A stretch of DNA of 54,083 bases from contig CALKRM010000017.1 of the NCBI GenBank assembly GCA_937989565.1, positions 1-54,083 of the forward strand, in the 5' to 3' direction. The notes under the pieces were generated by a model. The model was not told the origin of the DNA. It was given only the letters and a program-made list of their open reading frames with translations, and ran no database searches. The stretch comes from an uncultured Candidatus Saccharibacteria bacterium. Lineage in GTDB: Bacteria; Patescibacteriota; Saccharimonadia; Saccharimonadales; Saccharimonadaceae. A program made the position numbers and the translations under genes. Below, piece after piece: positions 1 to 7,299 of this stretch. Within the stretch, counting starts at the first letter, position 1, and each line of letters starts with the position of its first letter.

Positions 1-42
1 ACTAATAATTAGTTCGTATTTTGTTCTATTGTTTTTTAATCG

Positions 43-552
43 CTAATTTTGCGAAAGAGCTTGGGTGATTCTGTGCTTAATTATTTCACTATTCCATTCA
101 CCTGCCTTAAATCGCAGTAGGGGCATGTTAGTATTGGCCATGATCGAATTGACAAAATCGTCGCGCGTTTTTCGATCGGGCTGGTTGTGAGTACTATCAT
201 CAAGCTCAATAGCTATGAGAGGTTTCATATCATTGGTGCAAATTAGAAAATCTACAGATTTGCCGTTTATTTTCGCGAAAGCTGCTTTCCAACTTTGCCC
301 TTTTATCTCGTGATCCAAAAACATACTTAAATGAGCCTGAGGTATAATTACACATCCGTTTACCGCTTCGTGTAGTGTTTTATAAAACGATAATTCACTT
401 GGCGTCATTGCACAAGATTTTTTGATGTATACATATTCTTTCTTTATTGGGGTTTTAATTGGGCTTGTGTCGCCGTCGGTCCCCTGCCTTGCTTTGATTG
501 CCAGAAAAATAATTGCGGCGGCTACTATAACTATAGATATAAGCGTTTCCAT
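43..552 (-). CDS. Membrane-anchored DUF2726 protein
   Basis: This 169-residue protein has one N-terminal membrane segment (about residues 4-20, followed by KAR) and a short polar linker. A C-terminal DUF2726-like domain spans about residues 50-165. Seen directly are the family-typical phrases SELSFYKTLHEAV, VDFLIC and IAIELDDSTHNQ, and a terminal MPLLRFKAG strand, resembling the core of restriction-endonuclease-like folds. DUF2726 proteins have no firmly established biochemical role; a nucleic-acid-related function is possible from the fold. The N-in anchor would put the domain in the cytoplasm. It is divergent from the next gene and lies outside the CRISPR operon. Family assignment is fairly sure, function unknown. 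Confidence 0.75.
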   Translation of the reverse strand: METLISIVIVAAAIIFLAIKARQGTDGDTSPIKTPIKKEYVYIKKSCAMTPSELSFYKTLHEAVNGCVIIPQAHLSMFLDHEIKGQSWKAAFAKINGKSVDFLICTNDMKPLIAIELDDSTHNQPDRKTRDDFVNSIMANTNMPLLRFKAGEWNSEIIKHRITQALSQN

Positions 553-650
553 GAGATTAGTTTATCATATGTTGATAATAAATGCTTACGATTTTTAGGC
601 TTTATCGTTGCAGTGATATAATAGTAGTGATAATTTTATCGGAGATATTT

Positions 651-1208
651 ATGGCTTTTTTAAATTATAATAAAGATGAAAAGTTAGAATTCAATTATAA
701 GAGAGCGTGTGGATTGTGGCTAGTTGTAATAGCAGCGATTATTTCAATAGCTACTTTAACAGGAGGAAAGCAAATAATAAATATGCAAGTATTTAGCATT
801 GGGTATGTTATTAGTTTTTTCTCAATCAACATGAATAAAAAGGTATTGAATAGGCTGTCTGATGGCCCTTCGAGCGAATTTCAAAAGAAAGTATCTTTGT
901 ATGCCGTTATTTTATTATTTATCTTAATGGCTTTGCTGGGCGGACCATTCTTTGCGACTGAAAATTGGAGATTGATTTGGCTAGGAGCGCTGATGGCAAC
1001 CGCGCTGCATTTTTTCCCGTATTATTTTGCGCATGGAAAATCAATGATATATCTAGGTCTTATTTGCGCCATTAATGTTTTTGTAGGATATATTTTTATT
1101 GCTATACCTTTAGAAGTGATAGCATATATTGATTCAGCGATTAAGTTTGTATTTGGAGTGTATTTATTATTTTTTTCGAAGCCGTCAAAAAAGACACCCC
1201 TTTTTTGA
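651..1208 (+). CDS. Small polytopic membrane protein of unknown function
   Basis: A 185-residue hydrophobic protein with about five to six membrane segments and a basic C-terminal tail (KPSKKTPLF). I chose the ATG at 651 rather than an upstream in-frame ATG at 582. A Shine-Dalgarno GGAG sits at 641-644, and an extended -10 box (TGATATAAT, 613-621) lies between the two candidate starts, so a transcript from it could not include the first. The opening NYKRACGLWLVVIAA and the ATLTGG motif resemble small uncharacterised bacterial membrane families (possibly DUF6609; not certain). It sits next to the CRISPR leader but is transcribed away from the DUF2726 gene and shows no CRISPR-related domain. 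Confidence 0.65.
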   Translation: MAFLNYNKDEKLEFNYKRACGLWLVVIAAIISIATLTGGKQIINMQVFSIGYVISFFSINMNKKVLNRLSDGPSSEFQKKVSLYAVILLFILMALLGGPFFATENWRLIWLGALMATALHFFPYYFAHGKSMIYLGLICAINVFVGYIFIAIPLEVIAYIDSAIKFVFGVYLLFFSKPSKKTPLF

Positions 1209-1265
1209 GATGTCTTCATGCAACCGTCTTCAAGAGGCGGAGTAGGTCAACATATTATTATGATG

Positions 1266-1301
1266 TCAGTAGTTTCCTAATAATTTAAACATTTATACAG
1301 T
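1266..1301 (+). repeat. Decayed CRISPR repeat in the leader
   Basis: From TAG at 1270 onward, 25 of 32 bases match the array repeat in the same orientation, including the core AATTTA and the spacing of the final ATA block. The first four bases are lost. The changes include C to T, which would break pairing with a crRNA, so this looks like a dead repeat rather than a second tracrRNA anti-repeat. It lies 137 bases before the first intact repeat. Confidence 0.5.
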
Positions 1302-1341
1302 TTTGGTGGTGTTTAGAGGTAATGCATCAGTCAAAATAAAA

Positions 1342-1387
1342 TAAGACAGTCCGCGTGCTCTAACATAAGAGGGGCGCTGCTGTCTTA
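1342..1387 (-). terminator. Hairpin with minus-strand T tract beside the CRISPR leader
   Basis: An 8-bp perfect outer stem (TAAGACAG with CTGTCTTA) encloses a second short stem (GCTCT with AGAG). Read on the minus strand it is followed by TTATTTTATTTT, as in an intrinsic terminator. It could stop cas-operon transcription that runs antisense through the array. A separate leader RNA structure is the alternative. Confidence 0.4.
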
Positions 1388-1438
1388 CACTGCCATATTA
1401 CTACAACCATCATTGAAAAATCAATAATATCGCCTTTC

Positions 1439-1804
1439 GTTATAGTTCCCTAACAATTTAGATATTGATATAATAAGCGATGTAGCGTTAGCGTTTATTC
1501 GAACGTTATAGTTCCCTAACAATTTAGATATTGATATAATTAATCTTCAACATAAATACCAAAGAATCTGGTTATAGTTCCCTAACAATTTAGATATTGA
1601 TATAATTTGTATTTACAAGCGTCGATGTCGAATCGAGTTATAGTTCCCTAACAATTTAGATATTGATATAATTTAGCTTGTTAAATATTCGAACAATTAG
1701 CCGTTATAGTTCCCTAACAATTTAGATATTGATATAATGTAATATTGCTTTGTTGGCAATGTATATTGGTTATAGTTCCCTAACAATTTAGATATTGATA
1801 TAAT
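1439..1804 (+). CRISPR. Type II-C CRISPR array, 6 repeats and 5 spacers
   Basis: Six identical 36-base repeats start at 1439, 1505, 1571, 1637, 1703 and 1769, separated by five different 30-base spacers. Each repeat begins GTTATAGTTCCC and ends TTGATATAAT. That end is a perfect extended -10 promoter (TGATATAAT), as in Neisseria type II-C repeats, where each repeat promotes its own crRNA. Transcription should therefore run on the plus strand toward cas2, each crRNA starting about 7 bases into a spacer and ending in the 5' half of the next repeat, which pairs with the tracrRNA. The last repeat shows no decay. No spacer match inside the window was noticed by eye. Confidence 0.98.
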
Positions 1805-1812
1805 ACTTCCTT

Positions 1813-1842
1813 AAATCCCCCTCTGTTACGAGGGGGATTTTT
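1813..1842 (+). terminator. Intrinsic terminator of the CRISPR array
   Basis: An 11-bp perfect stem (AAATCCCCCTC with GAGGGGGATTT) with a 6-base loop is followed by TT, so a TTTTT run closes the array transcript just before the convergent cas2 stop codon. On the minus strand the T tract is short, so it may only weakly stop cas transcription. Confidence 0.85.
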
Positions 1843-1844
1843 GG

Positions 1845-2168
1845 TTAGAAAAATGCTAATTGTCCAGCTGGAACGGACTTTTCTTGGGTGGTTTTTTCGC
1901 CAACAATAACATGCATGTGCGTAAATTGATGCTCTGTTAAATAAAGCAATCGCACTGAACCGCTGTCCGGAGCGTGCCTCTTAATTCGCATCATATGTTT
2001 TTCTGCAACGTCACGATTTGGACATAGCCGCGTATATATGCTGTATTGGAGCATGTCAAAACCGTCGTCCAATAAGAATTTACGGAACTGTGTGGCGGCC
2101 TTGCGCTCTGTTTTGGTATTGGTCGGCAAATCAAAAAATACTGCGACCCTCATAAGTTTGTATGACAT
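1845..2168 (-). CDS. cas2: CRISPR-associated endonuclease Cas2
   Basis: A 107-residue type II Cas2, the dimeric partner that bridges Cas1 dimers in the spacer-integration complex. Seen are the N-terminal ferredoxin-like strand MRVAVFFDLPTNT with the conserved Asp, then RKFLLDDGFDMLQYSIYTR, and the C-terminal LLYLTEHQF segment. Length is normal for the family. It starts 5 bases after the cas1 stop, so it is the last gene of the cas9-cas1-cas2 operon. It ends 40 bases from the array on the opposite strand, giving the convergent layout typical of type II-C loci. Confidence 0.97.
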   Translation of the reverse strand: MSYKLMRVAVFFDLPTNTKTERKAATQFRKFLLDDGFDMLQYSIYTRLCPNRDVAEKHMMRIKRHAPDSGSVRLLYLTEHQFTHMHVIVGEKTTQEKSVPAGQLAFF

Positions 2169-2173
2169 CCCTT

Positions 2174-3067
2174 TTACTGGAGGACGATTTTTGGTAGAAG
2201 AAGCTTATCTGCCTCCTTTGTATCTATACATTCAATAAAGCTCTCAACTGTTCGCTCAACCGAATGTCTCACGGTAAACTTCTTACCGTCCATTATAACA
2301 TAATAATTTAATATGTCAATAGCGAGTTGTCTATCGTGTTTGGTAAGGCTGGAATCCGGGTCTCCGGTGTGGTGTGGCGCTATATTCTCTAAAATGTACA
2401 TATCAACGACAGCGCGATAAGGTTCGATTAAGTCGTCGGCTAGATTAAAACTATTGAGCTCATTGTGGTGAAATAGCCCCTGTGAGGCAACTAGTCCGCG
2501 AGCAGCAATATGTCTGGCAATGTGACTTCGCACCATAGCGTAGCCATAGTTTAATGCGGCATTGTGCCAGATTGGCTTGCGGCGTGTGGCGTCGCCCAGT
2601 ATTTGGTCAAAATAGATTCTGGCGGCAATTGACTCGCGATTGCTGGTGTCGCCCGATTTAACATCGTTAGCTAAAGACCGCAAGATGGAGTCGTCTAGTC
2701 CGTGAGACCGCAAGACGTCTGCTTGATTTGTGATTTTACTGATAATAATTTGTTGCCATAGTTGCTTTTTTAAGGGTTGGCTCATGGACAATTGTTGACG
2801 CGAAACTTTGGCTTGGCGCGAATGCTGTGAATATGGCAAAAGTACACCGGCAGGTAAATGCTTTTCGTCGCATATTACAGTGGTTGTTCCTTTTGTAGCT
2901 AATGCTGTCAGCAAATTTGTCGTGATAGTTGATCCGTAATTGTCTAAAATTAAGGCGTCAATATCTTCAATTGGAAGAGTCGATTCCATCTCCTGTGTAA
3001 TTACTAGTTGATTATCACGCACGCTAAGCCGCGCAGGATTTTCGATAGCTACGACGCGCCAGGCCAT
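2174..3067 (-). CDS. cas1: CRISPR-associated integrase Cas1 (type II)
   Basis: A 297-residue Cas1, the metal-dependent integrase that inserts new spacers at the leader end of the array. The N-terminal beta domain opens MAWRVVAIENPARL. The helical catalytic domain carries SNRESIAARIYF (catalytic Glu), GLFHHNELNSFNLADDLIEPYR (catalytic His and acidic residue) and the family-typical LNYGYAMVRSHIAR. Length is normal for type II. The start codon directly abuts the cas9 stop (TAA then ATG, no gap), so translation is probably coupled. No cas4 or csn2 is present, which fits subtype II-C. Confidence 0.97.
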   Translation of the reverse strand: MAWRVVAIENPARLSVRDNQLVITQEMESTLPIEDIDALILDNYGSTITTNLLTALATKGTTTVICDEKHLPAGVLLPYSQHSRQAKVSRQQLSMSQPLKKQLWQQIIISKITNQADVLRSHGLDDSILRSLANDVKSGDTSNRESIAARIYFDQILGDATRRKPIWHNAALNYGYAMVRSHIARHIAARGLVASQGLFHHNELNSFNLADDLIEPYRAVVDMYILENIAPHHTGDPDSSLTKHDRQLAIDILNYYVIMDGKKFTVRHSVERTVESFIECIDTKEADKLLLPKIVLQ

Positions 3068-6000
3068 TTATAGCCACCTATAGTTATCGCCGAGTATAGA
3101 GATGTCGTAGCGCTCAATGAGATTCGCGGAGCGGGCTGAGATGCGACGGCGGTTTGCTCCTTCTTTGCTTGGAGAGCTGGCGTTTATGACGGTTATTCGC
3201 CCACTATCAATGTCGTAAGCTGCGTAATATCCCTCTTCGATGCTATTTTCGAAATAACACCTTACATAATCATTCGGATACAGTGAGCAAACTTTAGTGA
3301 ATGTCTCATCTACATCAGTAAAGCCTTTTGGTGCTGGTAATATTTTTGTTGGTGTGGGCTTATTTTTTCCAACTTGATGGGTGTAAACCGGCACGAAGAA
3401 ATGCTTAATTTTACCTTTCTTGTTTGGCTTTTGATATACGTCAAGTCGCATCATAGATCCATTGTTGACAAATGCCTTATTGTCGTTGATATAAAATCCG
3501 CTTGGTTGTGTCGAATATACTTTGATAGTTGAGACTGAAGACAGCTTGTTGCCGTTTTTATCAGTCTTTTTGTCGTTTTTGTATATGGGTTCAGCGAACG
3601 CTTTTTCAGGATTGTCATCGCAAGCGTCCAGTCTTTCAAGTAATTTTTTGTATAGCCACTTGTCCGATTCTTTAAGCGTAGAATTTTCGACGTCCTTGCG
3701 TTTAACTTTTTTGAGCGGCATTCGTATGGTTCTCTGGTCACCATCTTTAACTTTTGGTGAGCGAATTGTTTCTTTATGTGCCGAACCAGTCGCTTTACGG
3801 CGTGGCATACGTGAGACGAAAATTGGTTTTACGCTCAATCGGAACTCTTCGTCATAGTTATCAAGACCTCGCAACTCATTTTGCAGAGTCTTAATATCGA
3901 CATTAAGGGTTCGCTTCATAACTTCTTTGCCGAAGTCATCCCACGGCTGAGGAAAATGTTTCGAAGATAGTACAAGCATTGCATTTTTACGACGCTGAGC
4001 TTTATTAAACTCATCTTCATCGATGATTTCTCCGGTGAGCTTATCAGTTTTTTCTTCCATCGTTTTGACGGCTGCAAGCAGTTCTTTGATTTCGTGGCGT
4101 TTGGCGTGCAAGTTCGCTTGCATTATAATCTTCTGGTCAATTGCTGCCACAACTGCCGCATCTTTGGCGTGATGCAGAACGTCTTCACTACGATCTTTAG
4201 CCAGGCCCCAACGCTTGCGCAGATATGCTGTTGTTGTTCCATTTGGCGCTATTACATACTGTCTTACTTCATCTCCTGCAAAGTCAACATTTTGGCGTAA
4301 ATAGTTCTGAATAAATCGTGTGATGTATCTAGTATCGTTTAAGGCTCGTACATTCCAGATATCATTTTTATAATCCTGCAGAAGCAGATTTTGCTTCTTC
4401 TTCATTGCATAGCCATTATATTTGTAATTGATGGCATTTGTGGCCTTATCGTCTGTTTTAATATCGCGTGTCTTATATATCGACTCTACTCTGGCGACGA
4501 ATTCTTTCCAGCGGTTTTCATCTGCACCAAAATATTCAAATGGAGTTTTATTGCTCTTTTTCTGGTTTTCCTCTGTCAGCACTAGCACTTTATTAGTTAT
4601 CCCATCATTATTGGAACGTGAAAACGGTACGATGTGGTCTATCTGATATGCATTGTCGTCTTGTAACATCGTGTCAAAATCGATTGGTTTTCCAGAATAT
4701 GGACAAATACCGTTTTGTTCGCGATAGAGCTTAACTTTAATAATTTGCTGACCGTTAAAATCGGCGTTTTTATTAAGAGGCACATTAAGTTCTTTAAGGT
4801 GGCTGAGAAGTTGCTTGCCGCCCTTGGTTTTTGGCGATGCTTCATATCCATCAGCGATTATAGATTTAATGTCTTCGTTATATCCTTGATTCTCTTCGTT
4901 TTCTTTTTTAATTGCGTTGCGTTCTTTGAAGTTTTTTGCCAAGTCGCGAGCAGTTTCAACTTTAATGAAATATGGCTTACCGTACTTATGTTCAATGGCG
5001 CGAACAACCTTCAGTGTTTGCGATATAGCACGTTTTACGACAGGATTAGTGATTTGCTCTAGGCTAGCTGATTGTTTCTTGAAGTCATAACCAGCGGCTT
5101 CACAGGCTTTATCGTAAGTCATACCATTAAGAATGTGCGGTGTGATTTTTTGTAAAGCTTTTATTGACAGATGACAAAATGACCTAAAATTAGTAGCTTT
5201 AATTTTGATAATTGCGTTTTTGGCGTCATCAGAAATTGGCAATGCATTTAATTCGGCTTTAATTCCTTCGTCAGATTTTTGTGTAGTGAGAATATAAGCG
5301 ATTTGATTGATTGTTGATTCGTTGTCAATTTTCGCCCAATCTTCTGGTAGATTTTTCAGCGCCGCTTTAATGTCGCTATACGCTTTTAAGCCACCGAATA
5401 CATTTCCTTCTCCGAATTCATCGCCATCCTTTTTCTTTCCGTGTGTATATTTTGGAACATAATCTTCGCTAATTCCCGCAATGCTACGCACTTTTTTATA
5501 TGTTAGGCTTTTTTGATTTTTGGCGGCTTCGATAACTCTATTTATCTGATCTGAAGATAATCTTATCTCTAGATTTTCTCGCTTTGCCTGGCGCTTGCTG
5601 GCGTCACGAGGTATGAATACTAGATGCGATAAGTCGCTTGCCAAGCGAAAAATTTCGAAGCTGTAGCCAGCTCTTGGTGCTCGTTTTTCATTTTCTTCAA
5701 AGGTACAATTCCCAACCATTTTTTCAATCAGCTCTTCAGTCATAAATGGGCGCTGGTACATAATTGCTGATATATTTACGACATTTTTGTCATTGTCCGA
5801 GCCGTAAAGCATTTCATTGATCGCTGTATCGGAAACGTTTTTTAAGGCATATCTTTTCTGGACCTCAATAATCTTTTCTAATTCGTGCAAAAAATCACTG
5901 CGAGAAAAACTATTAGTGTAATCGTCACGCTTATTGCGTTTATGTGACGCAAAGTTTTCATCGTGACTCAGAGCTTCGCCGACGGTTTTATATCCGTTCT

Positions 6001-6505
6001 CGGCGAGGAACTTTTCATTAGTTTTCAAGGCTTTTGATACGCGACCACCTTCTTTCTCCGACTCTTCTTCGACTTTACGATTCGACTTAAATCCACGTCG
6101 TTTGGCGATTTGGTACATGACCTTGAATAGCTCTTCTGGAGATAATTCTTCGGCGAGCGCTTTTGAGCGGAGAGCATATACGTCTAATTTGTTAAATTCG
6201 GATTTATCACTTAATACTTCTTCGATTCGATCTCTGGTGAGAATATTTTGGTCAATAAAGAATTGCTTCAAGTTATTCAAGCGTTGACGGCGTCGTTTTA
6301 AGCGACGGCGAGCTGACCGTGCATCGCGGCGAGGTTTGGCAAGCGAATCTCCGTTTTGTGGATCTTCTGGTTTTTCAAAAATGCGCACCCCTAAATCATG
6401 GATGCGCTCTTTATCTAAGTCCAATACTGCCCAGCCGATTGAAGATGTCCCGATGTCTAGACCTAGTGAATATTTTTTTGGTGAATATGAATATTTTTGA
6501 GTCAT
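3068..6505 (-). CDS. cas9: CRISPR effector nuclease Cas9 (type II-C)
   Basis: A compact 1145-residue Cas9, the RNA-guided nuclease that cuts both strands of target DNA. RuvC-I lies at the N-terminus with D17 in LGLDIGTSSIGW. An arginine-rich bridge helix spans about residues 59-85. RuvC-II has E517 in KVETARDLAKN. The HNH domain (about 585-665) has H624 in IDHIVPFSRSN and a downstream NQKKSN. RuvC-III has H779 and D782 in HHAKDAAVVAA. The C-terminal PAM-interacting part ends IERYDISILGDNYRWL, a type II-C style ending. All catalytic residues are present, so it should be active. The start is supported by AAGGA shortly before the ATG. Length is in the II-C range (about 1000-1150). PAM preference cannot be read from the sequence. 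Confidence 0.98.
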   Translation of the reverse strand: MTQKYSYSPKKYSLGLDIGTSSIGWAVLDLDKERIHDLGVRIFEKPEDPQNGDSLAKPRRDARSARRRLKRRRQRLNNLKQFFIDQNILTRDRIEEVLSDKSEFNKLDVYALRSKALAEELSPEELFKVMYQIAKRRGFKSNRKVEEESEKEGGRVSKALKTNEKFLAENGYKTVGEALSHDENFASHKRNKRDDYTNSFSRSDFLHELEKIIEVQKRYALKNVSDTAINEMLYGSDNDKNVVNISAIMYQRPFMTEELIEKMVGNCTFEENEKRAPRAGYSFEIFRLASDLSHLVFIPRDASKRQAKRENLEIRLSSDQINRVIEAAKNQKSLTYKKVRSIAGISEDYVPKYTHGKKKDGDEFGEGNVFGGLKAYSDIKAALKNLPEDWAKIDNESTINQIAYILTTQKSDEGIKAELNALPISDDAKNAIIKIKATNFRSFCHLSIKALQKITPHILNGMTYDKACEAAGYDFKKQSASLEQITNPVVKRAISQTLKVVRAIEHKYGKPYFIKVETARDLAKNFKERNAIKKENEENQGYNEDIKSIIADGYEASPKTKGGKQLLSHLKELNVPLNKNADFNGQQIIKVKLYREQNGICPYSGKPIDFDTMLQDDNAYQIDHIVPFSRSNNDGITNKVLVLTEENQKKSNKTPFEYFGADENRWKEFVARVESIYKTRDIKTDDKATNAINYKYNGYAMKKKQNLLLQDYKNDIWNVRALNDTRYITRFIQNYLRQNVDFAGDEVRQYVIAPNGTTTAYLRKRWGLAKDRSEDVLHHAKDAAVVAAIDQKIIMQANLHAKRHEIKELLAAVKTMEEKTDKLTGEIIDEDEFNKAQRRKNAMLVLSSKHFPQPWDDFGKEVMKRTLNVDIKTLQNELRGLDNYDEEFRLSVKPIFVSRMPRRKATGSAHKETIRSPKVKDGDQRTIRMPLKKVKRKDVENSTLKESDKWLYKKLLERLDACDDNPEKAFAEPIYKNDKKTDKNGNKLSSVSTIKVYSTQPSGFYINDNKAFVNNGSMMRLDVYQKPNKKGKIKHFFVPVYTHQVGKNKPTPTKILPAPKGFTDVDETFTKVCSLYPNDYVRCYFENSIEEGYYAAYDIDSGRITVINASSPSKEGANRRRISARSANLIERYDISILGDNYRWL

Positions 6506-6536
6506 GATGGTCCTTTTTGTGAGATAATTTAATGCA

Positions 6537-6564
6537 ATTATACAACCAAAATAGAATATTTGAA
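6537..6564 (-). promoter_or_regulatory. cas operon promoter
   Basis: On the minus strand TATAAT (6537-6542) is preceded by TTG, with a weak -35-like TTTCAA 17 bases upstream. Transcription would start about 25 bases before the cas9 ATG. It lies immediately downstream of the tracrRNA terminator, so cas9 and tracrRNA are separate units on the same strand. Confidence 0.6.
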
Positions 6565-6584
6565 AGCGTAAATACTTTACTCAT

Positions 6585-6704
6585 AAAAAAGATAATCCGC
6601 TCAACGAGTGAACGGATTAGAGCTTTGCTTTAGTATTTCTACTAAATTATTATAGAAACCTAAAACAACTTAGATATTGATACAATCCTTACTTAAGGGA
6701 CTGT
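6585..6704 (-). ncRNA. tracrRNA
   Basis: The minus-strand transcript holds an anti-repeat (6650-6686) complementary to the whole CRISPR repeat. A lower stem pairs with GTTATAG, then comes an internal loop opposite TTCCCTAA, then a long upper stem with two G:U pairs, the same arrangement as the Neisseria tracrRNA. Next is a perfect 7-bp hairpin with a GAAA tetraloop (6629-6646), and last an 11-bp terminator stem (6593-6619) with TTTTTT at 6585-6590. A promoter fits: TTGCAC (6734-6739), 17-base spacer, TACACT (6711-6716), so the 5' end is near 6704. The ends are estimates; the anti-repeat and the two hairpins are certain. Confidence 0.92.
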
Positions 6705-6796
6705 AACTACAGTGTACCCCACTTAATATTATTGTGCAAGTATTATTTTGGTCATATCTCGCCAACTGAGTAGCACTGGCACGGTTACCGCCGCCG

Positions 6797-6899
6797 TCGA
6801 CATTCTGGGATTCTTGTGCTATATTACGAGCAGAATCCCCTAGATGGTGTAACTCAGTTGATGGGCTCGTCCCTGCTGGCTCCATGGAGGATTTTCTTG
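6797..6899 (+). ncRNA. Candidate small RNA gene A with promoter (tandem unit 1 of 3)
   Basis: TCGACA (6797-6802), a 17-base spacer and TATATT (6820-6825) form a good promoter. The predicted RNA starts near 6832 with AGAATCCCC. Its 5' end pairs with the sequence just before a T-rich tract: AATCC at 6834-6838 with GGATT at 6889-6893, and further pairs inward to TGG/CCA. So promoter, RNA and terminator fit in about 100 bases. The promoter segment is repeated in units B and C. Nothing here matches an RNA family I know. Confidence 0.5.
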
Positions 6900-6922
6900 T
6901 CGTGGCGTGATCATTCTTATCA

Positions 6923-7030
6923 TTGACATTCTGGACTTCTTGTGTTATATTTTCACCAGAAAAGTCACCAAGTCCCCGTTCGGCTTGTCCACGGGGCGCA
7001 CCATTAAGGTCACCTGGGCGGCTTTTTTCT
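6923..7030 (+). ncRNA. Candidate small RNA gene B with promoter (tandem unit 2 of 3)
   Basis: A consensus promoter, TTGACA (6923-6928), 17 bases, TATATT (6946-6951), is followed by an RNA starting near 6958. Its 5' AAAGTCACC (6961-6969) pairs with GGCGGCTTT (7017-7025; 8 of 9 pairs), directly before a TTTTTT run. An inner CCCCG/CGGGG stem is also present. The predicted length is about 70 nt. Units A, B and C share promoter and layout but not the body sequence. Confidence 0.55.
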
Positions 7031-7108
7031 TGGCTTCGCACATTACCTTCATAAAGAGTATTTCGCCCTATTGTCTGTCTTCTAAGAAATTTACAGGCTA
7101 TTTGATCG

Positions 7109-7191
7109 TTGGCATTTTGAGGATTGTTTGCTATAGTAGAACCAGAAGAATCCCCACTTAAATCCCGGTAATGGGATTCGGGGATTTTTTC
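7109..7191 (+). ncRNA. Candidate small RNA gene C with promoter (tandem unit 3 of 3)
   Basis: TTGGCA (7109-7114), 17 bases and TATAGT (7132-7137) drive a short RNA from about 7144. The RNA is almost entirely a double hairpin: outer AATCCCC (7149-7155) with GGGGATT (7180-7186), and inner AATCCC (7161-7166) with GGGATT (7173-7178). It is followed by TTTTTT, a strong intrinsic terminator. The RNA would be only about 48 nt. It may also insulate speD from upstream transcription. Confidence 0.55.
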
Positions 7192-7202
7192 TGTATTATT
7201 TG

Positions 7203-7238
7203 GTTATAATTCCCCAACAATCTAAATACCGATACACT
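7203..7238 (+). repeat. Diverged CRISPR repeat copy upstream of speD
   Basis: 28 of 36 bases match the array repeat in the same orientation with no gaps. The terminal promoter box is destroyed (TATAAT to TACACT). Seven of the eight changes are G to A or T to C, exactly those that keep pairing with a crRNA repeat (as G:U) if the minus strand is transcribed. It could be a relic array end or a second anti-repeat. Confidence 0.7.
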
Positions 7239-7281
7239 TCCTAAGAGCCGCGTTTCACCTTTACTCCTGACGCCCTAGAGG

Positions 7282-7299
7282 TGATATAATTACTATAAT
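7282..7299 (+). promoter_or_regulatory. speD promoter, leaderless
   Basis: An extended -10 box TGATATAAT (7282-7290) and a second TATAAT (7294-7299) lie directly against the ATG at 7300. Transcription from the first box would start about at the start codon, giving an mRNA without a 5' leader or Shine-Dalgarno site. Confidence 0.65.

Noticed and set aside
582..650. Upstream ATG at 582 for the small membrane protein
   Set aside because: A promoter box (613-621) lies downstream of it and a Shine-Dalgarno site precedes the ATG at 651.
3522..5062. Several plus-strand frames of 64-115 residues opposite cas9
   Set aside because: They lie wholly inside the cas9 coding strand's complement, with no ribosome sites or recognisable domains.
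6670..7041. Minus-strand frame of 123 residues with a repeated GDxSxxNI..QNV peptide
   Set aside because: The repeat is explained by the three copies of a plus-strand promoter (TTGACA-17-TATATT type). The frame also runs through the tracrRNA promoter and starts at a GTG without a ribosome site.
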